DNA of 64,000 bases from Bacteroidaceae bacterium (lineage in GTDB: Bacteria > Bacteroidota > Bacteroidia > Bacteroidales > Bacteroidaceae): positions 1 to 64,000 of the forward strand of contig JAKSIP010000003.1 of the NCBI GenBank assembly GCA_024398715.1, given 5' to 3'. A program made the position numbers and the translations under genes. The first letter of the stretch is position 1. Every line of letters begins with the position of its first letter. Below, piece by piece: positions 18,982-28,098 of the stretch. Below the pieces are notes generated by a model. That model did not search any database. It saw only the letters and a program-made list of their open reading frames with translations, and was not told the origin of the DNA.

Positions 18982-19563
18982 TCATTTGATTTGTTTCAAT
19001 GTATCCTGAACTGCAATAACCGGATTGTCAAAAGAAGACTGGACAGGGGCTTTTTCAACTCCAAGTTCAATAAAAACAGCATGAGTAATATCCACAGCCC
19101 TGCTTCCCATGTAAAGATACGTATGGGAGTCCGTATCGACAACATAATCAAGATTCTGTTTTTTGGCAACCTTCTGGATTACGTCAACCAATTTCAGACG
19201 CAGGTCCTGGAGCAGCAGGTCCCTTTCCCTGTTCAGATTTTCCTGAGCCTCTTTTTTGAAAGTGATGCCCTGGTCCATAAGATTCTGCAACTCTTTCTGA
19301 CGCTTCTTGAGTATTGATTCACTCATTCTTGTCTGTTCATGGAGAAATTCCGCATACTGCCTGTTGAACTCGCGGTCAAGCCTGTCCGCTTCTGCCTTGT
19401 AACTCTCCTGAAGAAGAATAATCTGGGTATCGTACTTGGAATATTCCGGCATGAGCTGCATGACTGCATTGAAACTCAGGTAGCCGAACTTGTTCTGGGC
19501 CTGTGCAAAAGACGGCAAGAGCACGCAGGCCAATAATAACGCTGCAAATATTTTATTTTTCAT
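18982..19563 (-). CDS. OmpH/Skp-family periplasmic chaperone (copy 3)
   Basis: 193 aa from the ATG at 19563. A signal peptide (IFAALLLACVLLPSFAQAQ) is followed by KFGYLSFNAVMQLMPEY, a coiled coil (about 45-120) and an Ala/Thr/Pro tail. The longer open frame back to 19731 crosses the promoter and is rejected. Heads the murI-dprA operon. More similar in opening motif to copy 1 (LMPEY) than to copy 2. Confidence 0.88.
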   Translation of the reverse strand: MKNKIFAALLLACVLLPSFAQAQNKFGYLSFNAVMQLMPEYSKYDTQIILLQESYKAEADRLDREFNRQYAEFLHEQTRMSESILKKRQKELQNLMDQGITFKKEAQENLNRERDLLLQDLRLKLVDVIQKVAKKQNLDYVVDTDSHTYLYMGSRAVDITHAVFIELGVEKAPVQSSFDNPVIAVQDTLKQIK

Positions 19564-19585
19564 TGTAACCTGACCAGTTTTTCTA

Positions 19586-19593
19586 CAAAAGTA
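19586..19593 (-). promoter_or_regulatory. -7 box of skp3-murI-dprA
   Basis: TACTTTTG on the minus strand, about 23 nt before the ATG at 19563; supports the shorter start. Confidence 0.62.
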
Positions 19594-19646
19594 TTGATTT
19601 TTTGATATATATACCCACATTTTGAAGATAAAAAGTACTTTTTTGG

Positions 19647-19655
19647 TAATTTTGC
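19647..19655 (+). promoter_or_regulatory. -7 box of mnmG
   Basis: TAATTTTGC, 35 nt before the mnmG ATG; divergent from the skp3 promoter. Confidence 0.65.
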
Positions 19656-19689
19656 ATGCGTATTCCGCAAAAACAGAAATATTCCCGTT

Positions 19690-21564
19690 ATGGATTTTGA
19701 TTACGATGTCATAGTAATTGGCGCCGGCCATGCAGGTTGCGAGGCCGCTGCCGCATCGGCAAATTTAGGGTCAAAGACCTGCCTCATAACCATCGATATG
19801 AACAAAATAGGCCAAATGAGCTGCAATCCTGCAATAGGAGGCATAGCAAAGGGCCAGATTGTAAGGGAAATCGATGCGCTTGGCGGATATATGGGACTGG
19901 TAACAGACCGGACAGCAATACAGTTCCGCATGCTCAACCGTTCCAAAGGTCCGGCCGTATGGAGTCCGCGCGCACAGTGTGACCGGGGCAAATACATATG
20001 GGAATGGCGTTACGTACTGGAGAATATTCCAAATCTGTATATATGGCAGGATTCTGTAACCCGATTGGTTACAAAAGACGGGAAGGTATGCGGAGTCAAA
20101 ACGCAGAACGGTGCTGAATTCACCTGCCGCAGCGTAATCCTTACCGCGGGAACATTTCTGAACGGTCTGATCCATATAGGCCGTACCATGATTCCCGGCG
20201 GGCGTATTGCAGAACCGCCTGCCCTCAAGCTTACAGAGTCCATAACGGAACATGGGATAGAAACCGGCCGCATGAAAACGGGAACTCCGGTCAGACTTGA
20301 CAAACGCAGCATCCATATAGATGAACTTGAAATACAGCAGGGAGAGAATGACTATCACCAGTTCTCATTCATAGGACCCAAACGCAAATTGAAACAACTG
20401 TGCTGCTGGAACTGCTACACAAACAGCAAGGTCCATGAGATACTGCGCAGCGGTCTGAAAGATTCACCGCTCTACAACGGCCAGATAAAAAGCATAGGAC
20501 CCAGATATTGTCCCAGCATCGAAACAAAAATAGTAACATTCCCCGACAGGGAAACCCACCAGCTGTTCCTGGAACCGGAAGGAGAAGAAACAAACGAGCT
20601 GTACCTGAACGGCTTTTCATCGTCTCTTCCTATGGATATCCAGATACGCGCCCTGCAGGAGATACCGGCCTTCCGCGATGCCCGCGTTTACCGTCCGGGA
20701 TACGCCATTGAATATGATTATTTCAACCCCACACAGCTGAAAAGCAACCTTGAATCCAAACTGATAGAAGGATTTTTCATGGCCGGCCAGGTCAATGGAA
20801 CAACCGGGTACGAAGAAGCGGCAGGGCAGGGTATAGTTGCCGGAATAAATGCCCACCAGTACTGCAACGGTTTGAATCCTCTGGTACTTGGAAGAGATCA
20901 GGCATACATAGGCGTTCTGATAGATGACCTTATAACCAAAGGGGTTGACGAACCGTACCGCATGTTTACGGCAAGAGCTGAGTACCGCATACTTCTGCGT
21001 CAGGACGATGCCGACATGAGATTGACGGAACTGTCTTATAATCTGGGACTTGCAAAACGTGACAGATATGATTTGATGGTGTCAAAGAGAGAACAGATAA
21101 ACATGATTACAGATTTCTGCTCAAACTTTTCCATCAAACCTGCACTGATCAATACGGCATTGGAAAGCATAGGAACAGCACCGCTGAAAGAAGGGTGCAA
21201 ATTGCTGGACCTTCTGATAAGACCGCAGGTTACAATAGAAAACATAGCTCCGCACATTGCAGCATTTGCCTCAATGCTGGACAAGATTGAGAAGGGTAGG
21301 AGAGAGGAGATAATTGAGGCGGCTGAAATCAAGATAAAATACGGCGGATACATAGAACGCGAACGCACTATCTCATTGAAGATGAGGCGGTTAGAAGAAT
21401 TATACATTAAAAACAGGTTCAACTACAACAGCATTCAGTCGCTATCTACAGAGGCACGCCAGAAGCTTACACGCATCAACCCGGAAACACTTGCCCAGGC
21501 CAGCCGGATACCGGGAGTGTCTCCAAGTGACATCAACGTGCTTCTAGTCCTGATGAACCGTTAA
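19690..21564 (+). CDS. mnmG: tRNA uridine-5-carboxymethylaminomethyl modification enzyme MnmG
   Basis: 624 aa. The FAD motif is VIGAGHAGCEAAAASANLG (residues 10-28). The family signature SCNPAIGGIAKGQIVREIDA and the C-terminal GIDA-associated helices are present. With MnmE it modifies U34 of certain tRNAs. In many bacteria mnmG (gidA) lies near the chromosome origin, as proposed here. A parS-like site follows the stop codon immediately. Confidence 0.97.
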   Translation: MDFDYDVIVIGAGHAGCEAAAASANLGSKTCLITIDMNKIGQMSCNPAIGGIAKGQIVREIDALGGYMGLVTDRTAIQFRMLNRSKGPAVWSPRAQCDRGKYIWEWRYVLENIPNLYIWQDSVTRLVTKDGKVCGVKTQNGAEFTCRSVILTAGTFLNGLIHIGRTMIPGGRIAEPPALKLTESITEHGIETGRMKTGTPVRLDKRSIHIDELEIQQGENDYHQFSFIGPKRKLKQLCCWNCYTNSKVHEILRSGLKDSPLYNGQIKSIGPRYCPSIETKIVTFPDRETHQLFLEPEGEETNELYLNGFSSSLPMDIQIRALQEIPAFRDARVYRPGYAIEYDYFNPTQLKSNLESKLIEGFFMAGQVNGTTGYEEAAGQGIVAGINAHQYCNGLNPLVLGRDQAYIGVLIDDLITKGVDEPYRMFTARAEYRILLRQDDADMRLTELSYNLGLAKRDRYDLMVSKREQINMITDFCSNFSIKPALINTALESIGTAPLKEGCKLLDLLIRPQVTIENIAPHIAAFASMLDKIEKGRREEIIEAAEIKIKYGGYIERERTISLKMRRLEELYIKNRFNYNSIQSLSTEARQKLTRINPETLAQASRIPGVSPSDINVLLVLMNR

Positions 21565-21580
21565 TGTTTCACGTGGAACA
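21565..21580. promoter_or_regulatory. parS-like ParB binding site
   Basis: TGTTTCACGTGGAACA differs at one base from the widespread ParB site TGTTTCACGTGAAACA and is nearly palindromic. It starts one base after the mnmG stop and its last base is the first base of the uvrC ATG. About 9 kb from the proposed origin. Confidence 0.75.
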
Positions 21581-23391
21581 TGAATAGGACAAACCCCCAT
21601 ATTGAGCAGTTGAAGGAGATAGTCAACAATCTTCCTACACAGCCGGGGTGTTACCAGTATCTTGACGAAAAGGGACAGATAATATACGTTGGCAAAGCGA
21701 AAAACCTGAAAAGAAGAGTATCATCTTACTTCAACAAGGAACATGCGGATATGAAGACCACATTGCTGGTATCCAAAATCTGTCAGATAAAATATATCGT
21801 TGTAACAACAGACCAGGACGCATTGCTGCTGGAGAACAGTCTTATAAAAAAACACAAGCCAAAATACAATATCCTCCTGAAAGATGACAAGACATATCCG
21901 TCAATCTGCATAACGGACGAGCCGTTCCCAAGGGTATTCAGGACAAGAAACAGAGTGGGGGGAAAGAACCAATACTACGGGCCCTACAGTCACGTTGGAA
22001 CATTGAACCTGATGCTTGAGCTGATAGGCAGACTTTACAGGATACGCAGTTGCAGAACCTTACTCACAGAACAGGGTATAGCACAGGGCAAATACAGGGA
22101 ATGTCTGGACTGGCATATAAAGAAATGCAATGCTCCATGCATAGGAAACCAGACGCAGCAGGAATACATAAACCAGATAGAACAGATAAGGAATATACTG
22201 AACGGCAACCTTAAGAGTGTTGAGCAGATATTGCTGGACAGAATCCAGCAGCATTGCCAGAATCTGGAATTTGAAAAAGCACAGGAAATAAAGGAAAAGC
22301 TGGAACTTGTTTCAGACTTCAAGAAAAAAAGCCAGGTTGTAAGTTCAGGGCTGGAGAACATTGACATATTCAGCATAGAAAAAGACGGTGAGATTTACTA
22401 CATAAACTATCTTCATGTAAGCAACGGTTTCATAAACCAGGCCTACACAACGGAATTCAGGAACAGGATGGACGAGAGTGAACCGGAACTACTGGCAACC
22501 GGCATAATGGAACTGCGCAAAAGATACGGCAGCACAGCCAAAGAAATTATTGTTCCGTTCAAACCTGAATTTACAGAAGAAGGAATACAGATAACTGTGC
22601 CGGAGAAGGGAGAAAAAATGAAATTGCTCAAGCTGTCAATGATGAACGTAAAACAATACAGGGCGGACAGACTGAAAACAGCAGACAAGCTTAATCCGGA
22701 ACAGAAGCATACGCGTGTACTGAAAGAATTGCAGAACTGCCTGAAACTGGAAAAAATTCCTCTACGGATTGAATGCTTTGACAACTCCCACATAAACGGA
22801 GAGAATGCAGTGGCATCGTGCATAGTATGGGAAAACGGGAAACCTGAAAAAAATGAGTTCAGATTATTCAACCTGGAACAGAAAAACGGGGGAGACGACT
22901 ACGCTTCGATGAAAGAGGTGATGACAAGGCGTTACACAAGATTGATTGAAGAAAATTCAAAAATGCCAGACCTTATACTGGTAGATGGCGGCAAGGGACA
23001 GATGAGCGCCGCACATGAAGTAATGGAAAAGCTCCAGATAAACATACCGGTAGCCGGACTGGTCAAGAACGGGCATCACAAGACAAACGGGCTTCTGTTC
23101 GGAAAGGAGAAAGCGCAGATAGGCATAAAAGCGGGGAGCGAACTGTTCCTGATGCTGGAACGGATACAGGATCAGGTTCACAGAACAGCAATAAGTTTTC
23201 ACAGAAATAAAAGAAGCAAATCACAGATAAGCTCAGAACTGACGGAAATAAAGGGAATAGGAACAAAAACAGCTCAGGAGCTGCTGGTAAAATTCAAAAG
23301 CGTAAAAAGGATAAAAGAGGCAACGATTGAAGAAATAGAGACAGTAACAGGCAAATCCAAAGCATTAATAATAAAAAACAATTTAAAATAG
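21580..23391 (+). CDS. uvrC: UvrABC system protein C
   Basis: 603 aa. An N-terminal GIY-YIG nuclease (PGCYQYLDEKGQIIYVGKAKNLKRR) is followed by a UVR helix (about 225), the UvrC RNase H-like endonuclease (RIECFDNSHINGENAV, ILVDGGKGQ) and a C-terminal HhH. It makes both incisions in nucleotide excision repair. The start codon abuts the parS-like site, so ParB binding there might affect its expression (inference). Confidence 0.96.
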   Translation: MNRTNPHIEQLKEIVNNLPTQPGCYQYLDEKGQIIYVGKAKNLKRRVSSYFNKEHADMKTTLLVSKICQIKYIVVTTDQDALLLENSLIKKHKPKYNILLKDDKTYPSICITDEPFPRVFRTRNRVGGKNQYYGPYSHVGTLNLMLELIGRLYRIRSCRTLLTEQGIAQGKYRECLDWHIKKCNAPCIGNQTQQEYINQIEQIRNILNGNLKSVEQILLDRIQQHCQNLEFEKAQEIKEKLELVSDFKKKSQVVSSGLENIDIFSIEKDGEIYYINYLHVSNGFINQAYTTEFRNRMDESEPELLATGIMELRKRYGSTAKEIIVPFKPEFTEEGIQITVPEKGEKMKLLKLSMMNVKQYRADRLKTADKLNPEQKHTRVLKELQNCLKLEKIPLRIECFDNSHINGENAVASCIVWENGKPEKNEFRLFNLEQKNGGDDYASMKEVMTRRYTRLIEENSKMPDLILVDGGKGQMSAAHEVMEKLQINIPVAGLVKNGHHKTNGLLFGKEKAQIGIKAGSELFLMLERIQDQVHRTAISFHRNKRSKSQISSELTEIKGIGTKTAQELLVKFKSVKRIKEATIEEIETVTGKSKALIIKNNLK

Positions 23392-23399
23392 ACTAAAGA

Positions 23400-24287
23400 A
23401 TGGAACCAATCAGAGATCAGGAAGATTGCAGGATATACAAATATCTTGACACAATAGACAGTTATGCTGCAATAGACAACAAAACTGTAGACGATGCACT
23501 TGAAAAAATAATAATCCAAAATGAAATAAGCATTGATGCTCTGCAGAAAATATACAGCTGCATTGATCTTACCACACTGAAAAACGAAGACAACGAAGAA
23601 AGCGTTCTTGCATTGACTGAGAAAATCAACAACCTTTGCAATGAACATCCCAACATCAAAAATGTAGCATCAATCTGCATTTTTCCATATTTCACAAAAC
23701 TGGTAAGTGAATCACTGGAAGTTGATCAGGTAAAAATCACTGTAGTGTCAGGCGGATTTCCGTATTCACAGACATACATGGAAGTGAAAACGGTAGAAAC
23801 AAAGCTGGCACTCCTTGACGGTGCCGACGAGATTGACATAGTCATGCCACTGGGACTGTTTGAGGATGGAAACTGGGAAGAACTATCGGATCAGATAGGG
23901 GAAATCAAAGAAATATGCGGAGAAAAAACATTGAAAGTGATTCTGCAGACAGGATTGATGAAAGACGCTAAAACCATAAAACAGGCCGCATTGCTGGCCA
24001 TGTACAGCGGAGCTGATTTCATAAAGACAAGCACAGGAAAAGACGGCGATATTGCAACTCCGCAGGCAGTACTTGTCATGTGCCGCGCAATTAAGGAATA
24101 TTACACCAGAACAGGAAGAAAAGTAGGAATCAAAGTGGCTGGTGGAATGAAAAGCGTTAAAGACGCATTCATGTTCTATTCCATAGTAGAAAAGGAACTG
24201 GGAAAGGAGTGGCTGGACAAGGAGTATCTGAGATTCGGAACCAGCAGCGTTGCCGACAAGATTCTCGAACTGATTTTAAATCAGTAA
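23400..24287 (+). CDS. deoC: deoxyribose-phosphate aldolase
   Basis: 295 aa. Class I aldolase motifs: DEIDIVMPLG, KVILQTGLM, the Schiff-base lysine in ADFIKTSTGK, and GIKVAGGMK. It splits 2-deoxyribose-5-phosphate in deoxynucleoside breakdown. Nine nt after uvrC; its end overlaps the convergent polyprenyl synthase gene by 7 nt. Confidence 0.95.
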   Translation: MEPIRDQEDCRIYKYLDTIDSYAAIDNKTVDDALEKIIIQNEISIDALQKIYSCIDLTTLKNEDNEESVLALTEKINNLCNEHPNIKNVASICIFPYFTKLVSESLEVDQVKITVVSGGFPYSQTYMEVKTVETKLALLDGADEIDIVMPLGLFEDGNWEELSDQIGEIKEICGEKTLKVILQTGLMKDAKTIKQAALLAMYSGADFIKTSTGKDGDIATPQAVLVMCRAIKEYYTRTGRKVGIKVAGGMKSVKDAFMFYSIVEKELGKEWLDKEYLRFGTSSVADKILELILNQ

Positions 24288-25267
24288 TTACGCTCGATAA
24301 TAAGGTCAAAATATGCAGAAATAGCCTCTACAACATCTGTAGGGGCATTTTTGTTTATTGTATGCAAAAGATTGAATGCTTTGGTCTTGAAACTGTCCAT
24401 TACAGAATAAGCATAATCAATACCGCCATTTTCAATGGTATATTGTGAAATAGACTGCAAAAGCTCAGGCGATGCAGTACAACTTTTGACTGCAGAAATC
24501 TTATCTGACCAATCCATACCGGAATTGTTCAGCGCAAAAATTACAGGGAGAGTGAATTTACCTTCAGCAAGATCATTTCCAACGGTTTTGTTCATCTGCG
24601 CAGTAGGTTGGATATCCAGAATATCGTCCTTTATCTGAAAACAATTGCCAATCAGAAGTCCAAATTCCATAAATTTCCCACACACAGCATTGTCCAACCC
24701 GGAAAGAATAGAGACAGATTTGGCGCATACACCAAAAAGATAGGCGGTTTTCCTGTTGATGATATCAAAGTATACACTTTCTGACAATGTGGTATTCTTA
24801 ATGGAATTGAGTTGGAGTATTTCTCCTTCTGAAAGTTTTTCAGAAAGAAGGGCAAACTCGTTCAACAGGCTAATACTCTGAGTCTTATGCAATTGCTCAA
24901 GAGACATTGAAAGAACATAATCTCCTAAAAGAACTGCAATTTTGTTATTGTACAAAGCATTGACGGAATGATTCCCCCGCCTTACAAAACTGTTGTCAAC
25001 AACGTCATCGTGAACAAGACTGGCAGAATGAAGAAGCTCAAAACTGGCAGCAAGACTGTTTAGTGCATCGGAACTGTAATTGCAGAACTTTGCAATAAGC
25101 AGAACAAGCAGAGGACGCATGAATTTTCCATTATTCTGTGCAAAATGCTGCAGAAGCATGTTCACATAGGGATTATCGTTTCTGAAAAGGGAAACATAAT
25201 AATCCTTGAACTGAGCAAATTCAGCGTTTACCGGACCAAGTATTTTGGAATACAAATCTTGAGACAT
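24281..25267 (-). CDS. polyprenyl diphosphate synthase
   Basis: 328 aa from ATG 25267. Both Asp-rich motifs of the trans-isoprenyl synthase family are seen (LVHDDVVDNS and QIKDDILDI), with FELLHSASL before the first. The long-chain type fits octaprenyl or a longer side chain, likely for menaquinone. The longer frame to 25327 passes through its own promoter and is rejected. Confidence 0.92.
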   Translation of the reverse strand: MSQDLYSKILGPVNAEFAQFKDYYVSLFRNDNPYVNMLLQHFAQNNGKFMRPLLVLLIAKFCNYSSDALNSLAASFELLHSASLVHDDVVDNSFVRRGNHSVNALYNNKIAVLLGDYVLSMSLEQLHKTQSISLLNEFALLSEKLSEGEILQLNSIKNTTLSESVYFDIINRKTAYLFGVCAKSVSILSGLDNAVCGKFMEFGLLIGNCFQIKDDILDIQPTAQMNKTVGNDLAEGKFTLPVIFALNNSGMDWSDKISAVKSCTASPELLQSISQYTIENGGIDYAYSVMDSFKTKAFNLLHTINKNAPTDVVEAISAYFDLIIERNY

Positions 25268-25287
25268 AGCTACAGAATAAACATGCG

Positions 25288-25295
25288 CAAATTTA
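25288..25295 (-). promoter_or_regulatory. -7 box of the polyprenyl synthase gene
   Basis: TAAATTTG on the minus strand, about 21 nt before ATG 25267. Confidence 0.6.
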
Positions 25296-25338
25296 ATACA
25301 AAAAGAAAAACTTTTGACAGAATTCATCCAGAAATGAG

Positions 25339-25346
25339 TATATTTG
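25339..25346 (+). promoter_or_regulatory. -7 box of polA
   Basis: TATATTTG, 24 nt before the ATG at 25370; favours that ATG over the in-frame TTG at 25355. Confidence 0.6.
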
Positions 25347-25369
25347 TATAAATTTTGTATAAAAGACGA

Positions 25370-28096
25370 ATGAAACTGTTCCTTTTAGACGCGTATGCAC
25401 TGATATACAGGTCATATTACGCATTCATAAATAATCCCAGAATTAACTCCAAAGGTCAGAATACCGGCACAATTCTGGGGTTCGTAAACACTTTGCTGGA
25501 GGTAATTGAGAAGGAAAAACCAACACATTTGGGAGTGGCTTTCGACCCTAAAGGAGGCAGTTTCAGAAACAGACTTTTTGAGCAGTATAAAGCACAGAGA
25601 GAAGAAACTCCGGAGGATATCCGTTGGGCAGTCCCACAGATAAAGGAAATACTGGAAGCGTTCAATATACCTGTTTACCAGATAACGGACTTTGAGGCTG
25701 ACGATGTTATCGGAACTCTTGCAAGACAGGCTGACGAACAGAATATCAATACGTTTCTTATGACTCCTGACAAGGATTACTGCCAACTTGTAACAGAAAA
25801 CGTAAAGTTGTATAAACCGGGATACGGAGATCAGAAATACACAATTCTCGGACCGGACGAAGTCTTGGAAAAATATGGATTGAAAGACTGTTCACAGGTT
25901 ATAGATTTGCTGGGATTGATGGGAGACAGTGCCGACAATATTCCCGGATGCCCTGGAGTAGGTCCAAAAACAGCACAGAAACTTTTGCAGGAATTCGGCA
26001 CAATTGAAAACCTTCTGGAAAATACAGAAAAAATTGCAGGAAAACTGAAAGACAAAATAAAAGAAAACAAAGAAAATATTCTATTCAGCAAAAAACTTGC
26101 AACAATAGTAACCGATGTAAATATTGAACTCAATCTTGAAGAACTTGAAATAAACAGACCGGATTTCAAGAAAATTGAAAAAATTCTCAAAGAATTGGAA
26201 CTGGTTTCACTTGCCAGAAGAATTAACGAAAAAAAAGAAACAGAAAAAACGGAAATAATTTCAAAGCCCAAAAAAGAGCAAAAACAACCCGATTTGTTTG
26301 ACATATTTCAAGCAGACGAACAGCCCAGCGATATATTTTCAAATCTCAGCGGGGATAAAAGCCTTGAAATCAAGTGTCAATACATTAATAATGAGAAAGA
26401 TATAGCAGAATTAAAGGATAAAATCCTTGCACGGAAAAAAATGTCATTCTGCATAAAATCAACAGGAGACAGGTTTGAACCGGCAGAAATAAGCTGTTTT
26501 TGCATCTCAATTGAAAAAAGGGAATGTTACATGATTCCAATAGGGCAGGGCAAGCTGGAAGAGTGCAAAAAAACAATTGCCATGTTCAAAGATATTTTTG
26601 AAAACCCAGAAATCGAAAAAACAGCATACAATCTTAAACCGGTAATACAATTGTTATGGAACATAGGCATAGAATTGAAAGGGAACAATACAGACACTCT
26701 GATTGCACACTACATACTGCAGCCGGAACAGAACCACAAATTTGAATACATAGTATATTCAACTCTGGGTGTTGACATCAGCAGAGACGGCAATACGGAC
26801 AATGCGGAAGAATGCGCACTGAATCTTGAACTGGGCCAGAAACTGACAGAAGAACTTGAAAAGGAAAACCAGACGGAACTGTTCAGAAAAATTGAAATGC
26901 CGCTGGTTGAAGTGCTGGCCTATATGGAGAAAAACGGAGTTCTGATAGATAGCGATGCCCTTGGCGCAGCTGCGAACCTGTACAAAGAAAAACTGGAAAC
27001 AATCAGCAGGGAAATATTTGAAATGAGCGGAGAGAAGTTCAACATTTCATCTCCAAAACAGGTAGGATACATACTATTTGAAAAGATGCAGCTGGGAGGA
27101 AAACAGAAGAAAACAAAAACAGGCGGTTTTTCGACCAACGAGGACGTTCTTGAAGAGTTGAGGGATGTTCATCCTATAGTGGAAAAGATAATTGAATACA
27201 GAGCCTTAAAAAAGCTTTTGAGCACATATATTGAAGCCCTGCCGGAACTGATAAACAGAAAAACGGGTAAAATACATACGTTTTTCAACCAGACGGTAAC
27301 ATCTACCGGCAGACTATCTTCAAGCGGGCCCAATCTTCAGAATATTCCGGTAAGAAACCAGGAGGGAAGAGAAATACGCAAAGCATTCATTCCGGAACCT
27401 GGTTGCAAATTTTACTCTGCAGATTACAGCCAGATAGAACTGAGAATTATGGCTCATTCAAGCAGGGACAAAAGCATGATTGAAAACTTTGAAAGCGGTT
27501 TTGACATTCATGCATGGACTGCCGCCAAAATATTCCATAAAGAAATTGGACAGGTAACAAAAGAAGAGAGATCAAAAGCAAAAAGCGCAAATTTCGGAAT
27601 CATATACGGCATATCTACTTTCGGACTTGCAAGAAATATGAAAGTGAGCCGTACAGAAGCAAAAGAACTTATTGACAATTATTTTGAAACATACCCGGGA
27701 GTAAAGGACTATATTACGGAAAGCATTGAAAATGCCAAACGCAACGGGTACATAACCACAATGTTCGGAAGAAAAAGATACCTGCCCGACATCAACTCAC
27801 ACAATGCGGTAGTACGCGGATATGCAGAAAGGAATGCCGTAAACGCACCTATTCAGGGAAGTGCTGCAGATATTATCAAAATTGCAATGATCAATATTTA
27901 TGAAAAATTCAAGGAGACCGGACTGAAATCAACCATGATTCTTCAGGTTCATGACGAATTGAATTTCAATGTGGCACAAGGAGAAGAAGCCATTGTAAAA
28001 CAGATTGTAAAACAGCAGATGGAAAAAGCGGCAAACCTGCTGGTTCCGCTGGTTGCCGATGACGGATGGGGACAGAACTGGCTCGAGGCACATTGA
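25370..28096 (+). CDS. polA: DNA polymerase I
   Basis: 908 aa. The 5' nuclease is intact (FEADDVIGTLA, TPDKDYCQLV, GLMGDSADNIPG). Polymerase motifs A (YSADYSQIELR), B (KSANFGIIYGIS) and C (LQVHDELNF) are present. In the middle 3'-5' exonuclease domain the expected DTETT is replaced by CIKST (near residue 360) and the exo III Asp is not seen, so proofreading is probably lost. It removes RNA primers and fills gaps. It ends 2 nt before a convergent gene. Confidence 0.96.
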   Translation: MKLFLLDAYALIYRSYYAFINNPRINSKGQNTGTILGFVNTLLEVIEKEKPTHLGVAFDPKGGSFRNRLFEQYKAQREETPEDIRWAVPQIKEILEAFNIPVYQITDFEADDVIGTLARQADEQNINTFLMTPDKDYCQLVTENVKLYKPGYGDQKYTILGPDEVLEKYGLKDCSQVIDLLGLMGDSADNIPGCPGVGPKTAQKLLQEFGTIENLLENTEKIAGKLKDKIKENKENILFSKKLATIVTDVNIELNLEELEINRPDFKKIEKILKELELVSLARRINEKKETEKTEIISKPKKEQKQPDLFDIFQADEQPSDIFSNLSGDKSLEIKCQYINNEKDIAELKDKILARKKMSFCIKSTGDRFEPAEISCFCISIEKRECYMIPIGQGKLEECKKTIAMFKDIFENPEIEKTAYNLKPVIQLLWNIGIELKGNNTDTLIAHYILQPEQNHKFEYIVYSTLGVDISRDGNTDNAEECALNLELGQKLTEELEKENQTELFRKIEMPLVEVLAYMEKNGVLIDSDALGAAANLYKEKLETISREIFEMSGEKFNISSPKQVGYILFEKMQLGGKQKKTKTGGFSTNEDVLEELRDVHPIVEKIIEYRALKKLLSTYIEALPELINRKTGKIHTFFNQTVTSTGRLSSSGPNLQNIPVRNQEGREIRKAFIPEPGCKFYSADYSQIELRIMAHSSRDKSMIENFESGFDIHAWTAAKIFHKEIGQVTKEERSKAKSANFGIIYGISTFGLARNMKVSRTEAKELIDNYFETYPGVKDYITESIENAKRNGYITTMFGRKRYLPDINSHNAVVRGYAERNAVNAPIQGSAADIIKIAMINIYEKFKETGLKSTMILQVHDELNFNVAQGEEAIVKQIVKQQMEKAANLLVPLVADDGWGQNWLEAH

Positions 28097-28098
28097 CA

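Noticed and set aside
19771..20358. 195-codon minus-strand frame inside mnmG
   Set aside because: Shadow of a confidently identified gene; composition and lack of motifs argue against it.
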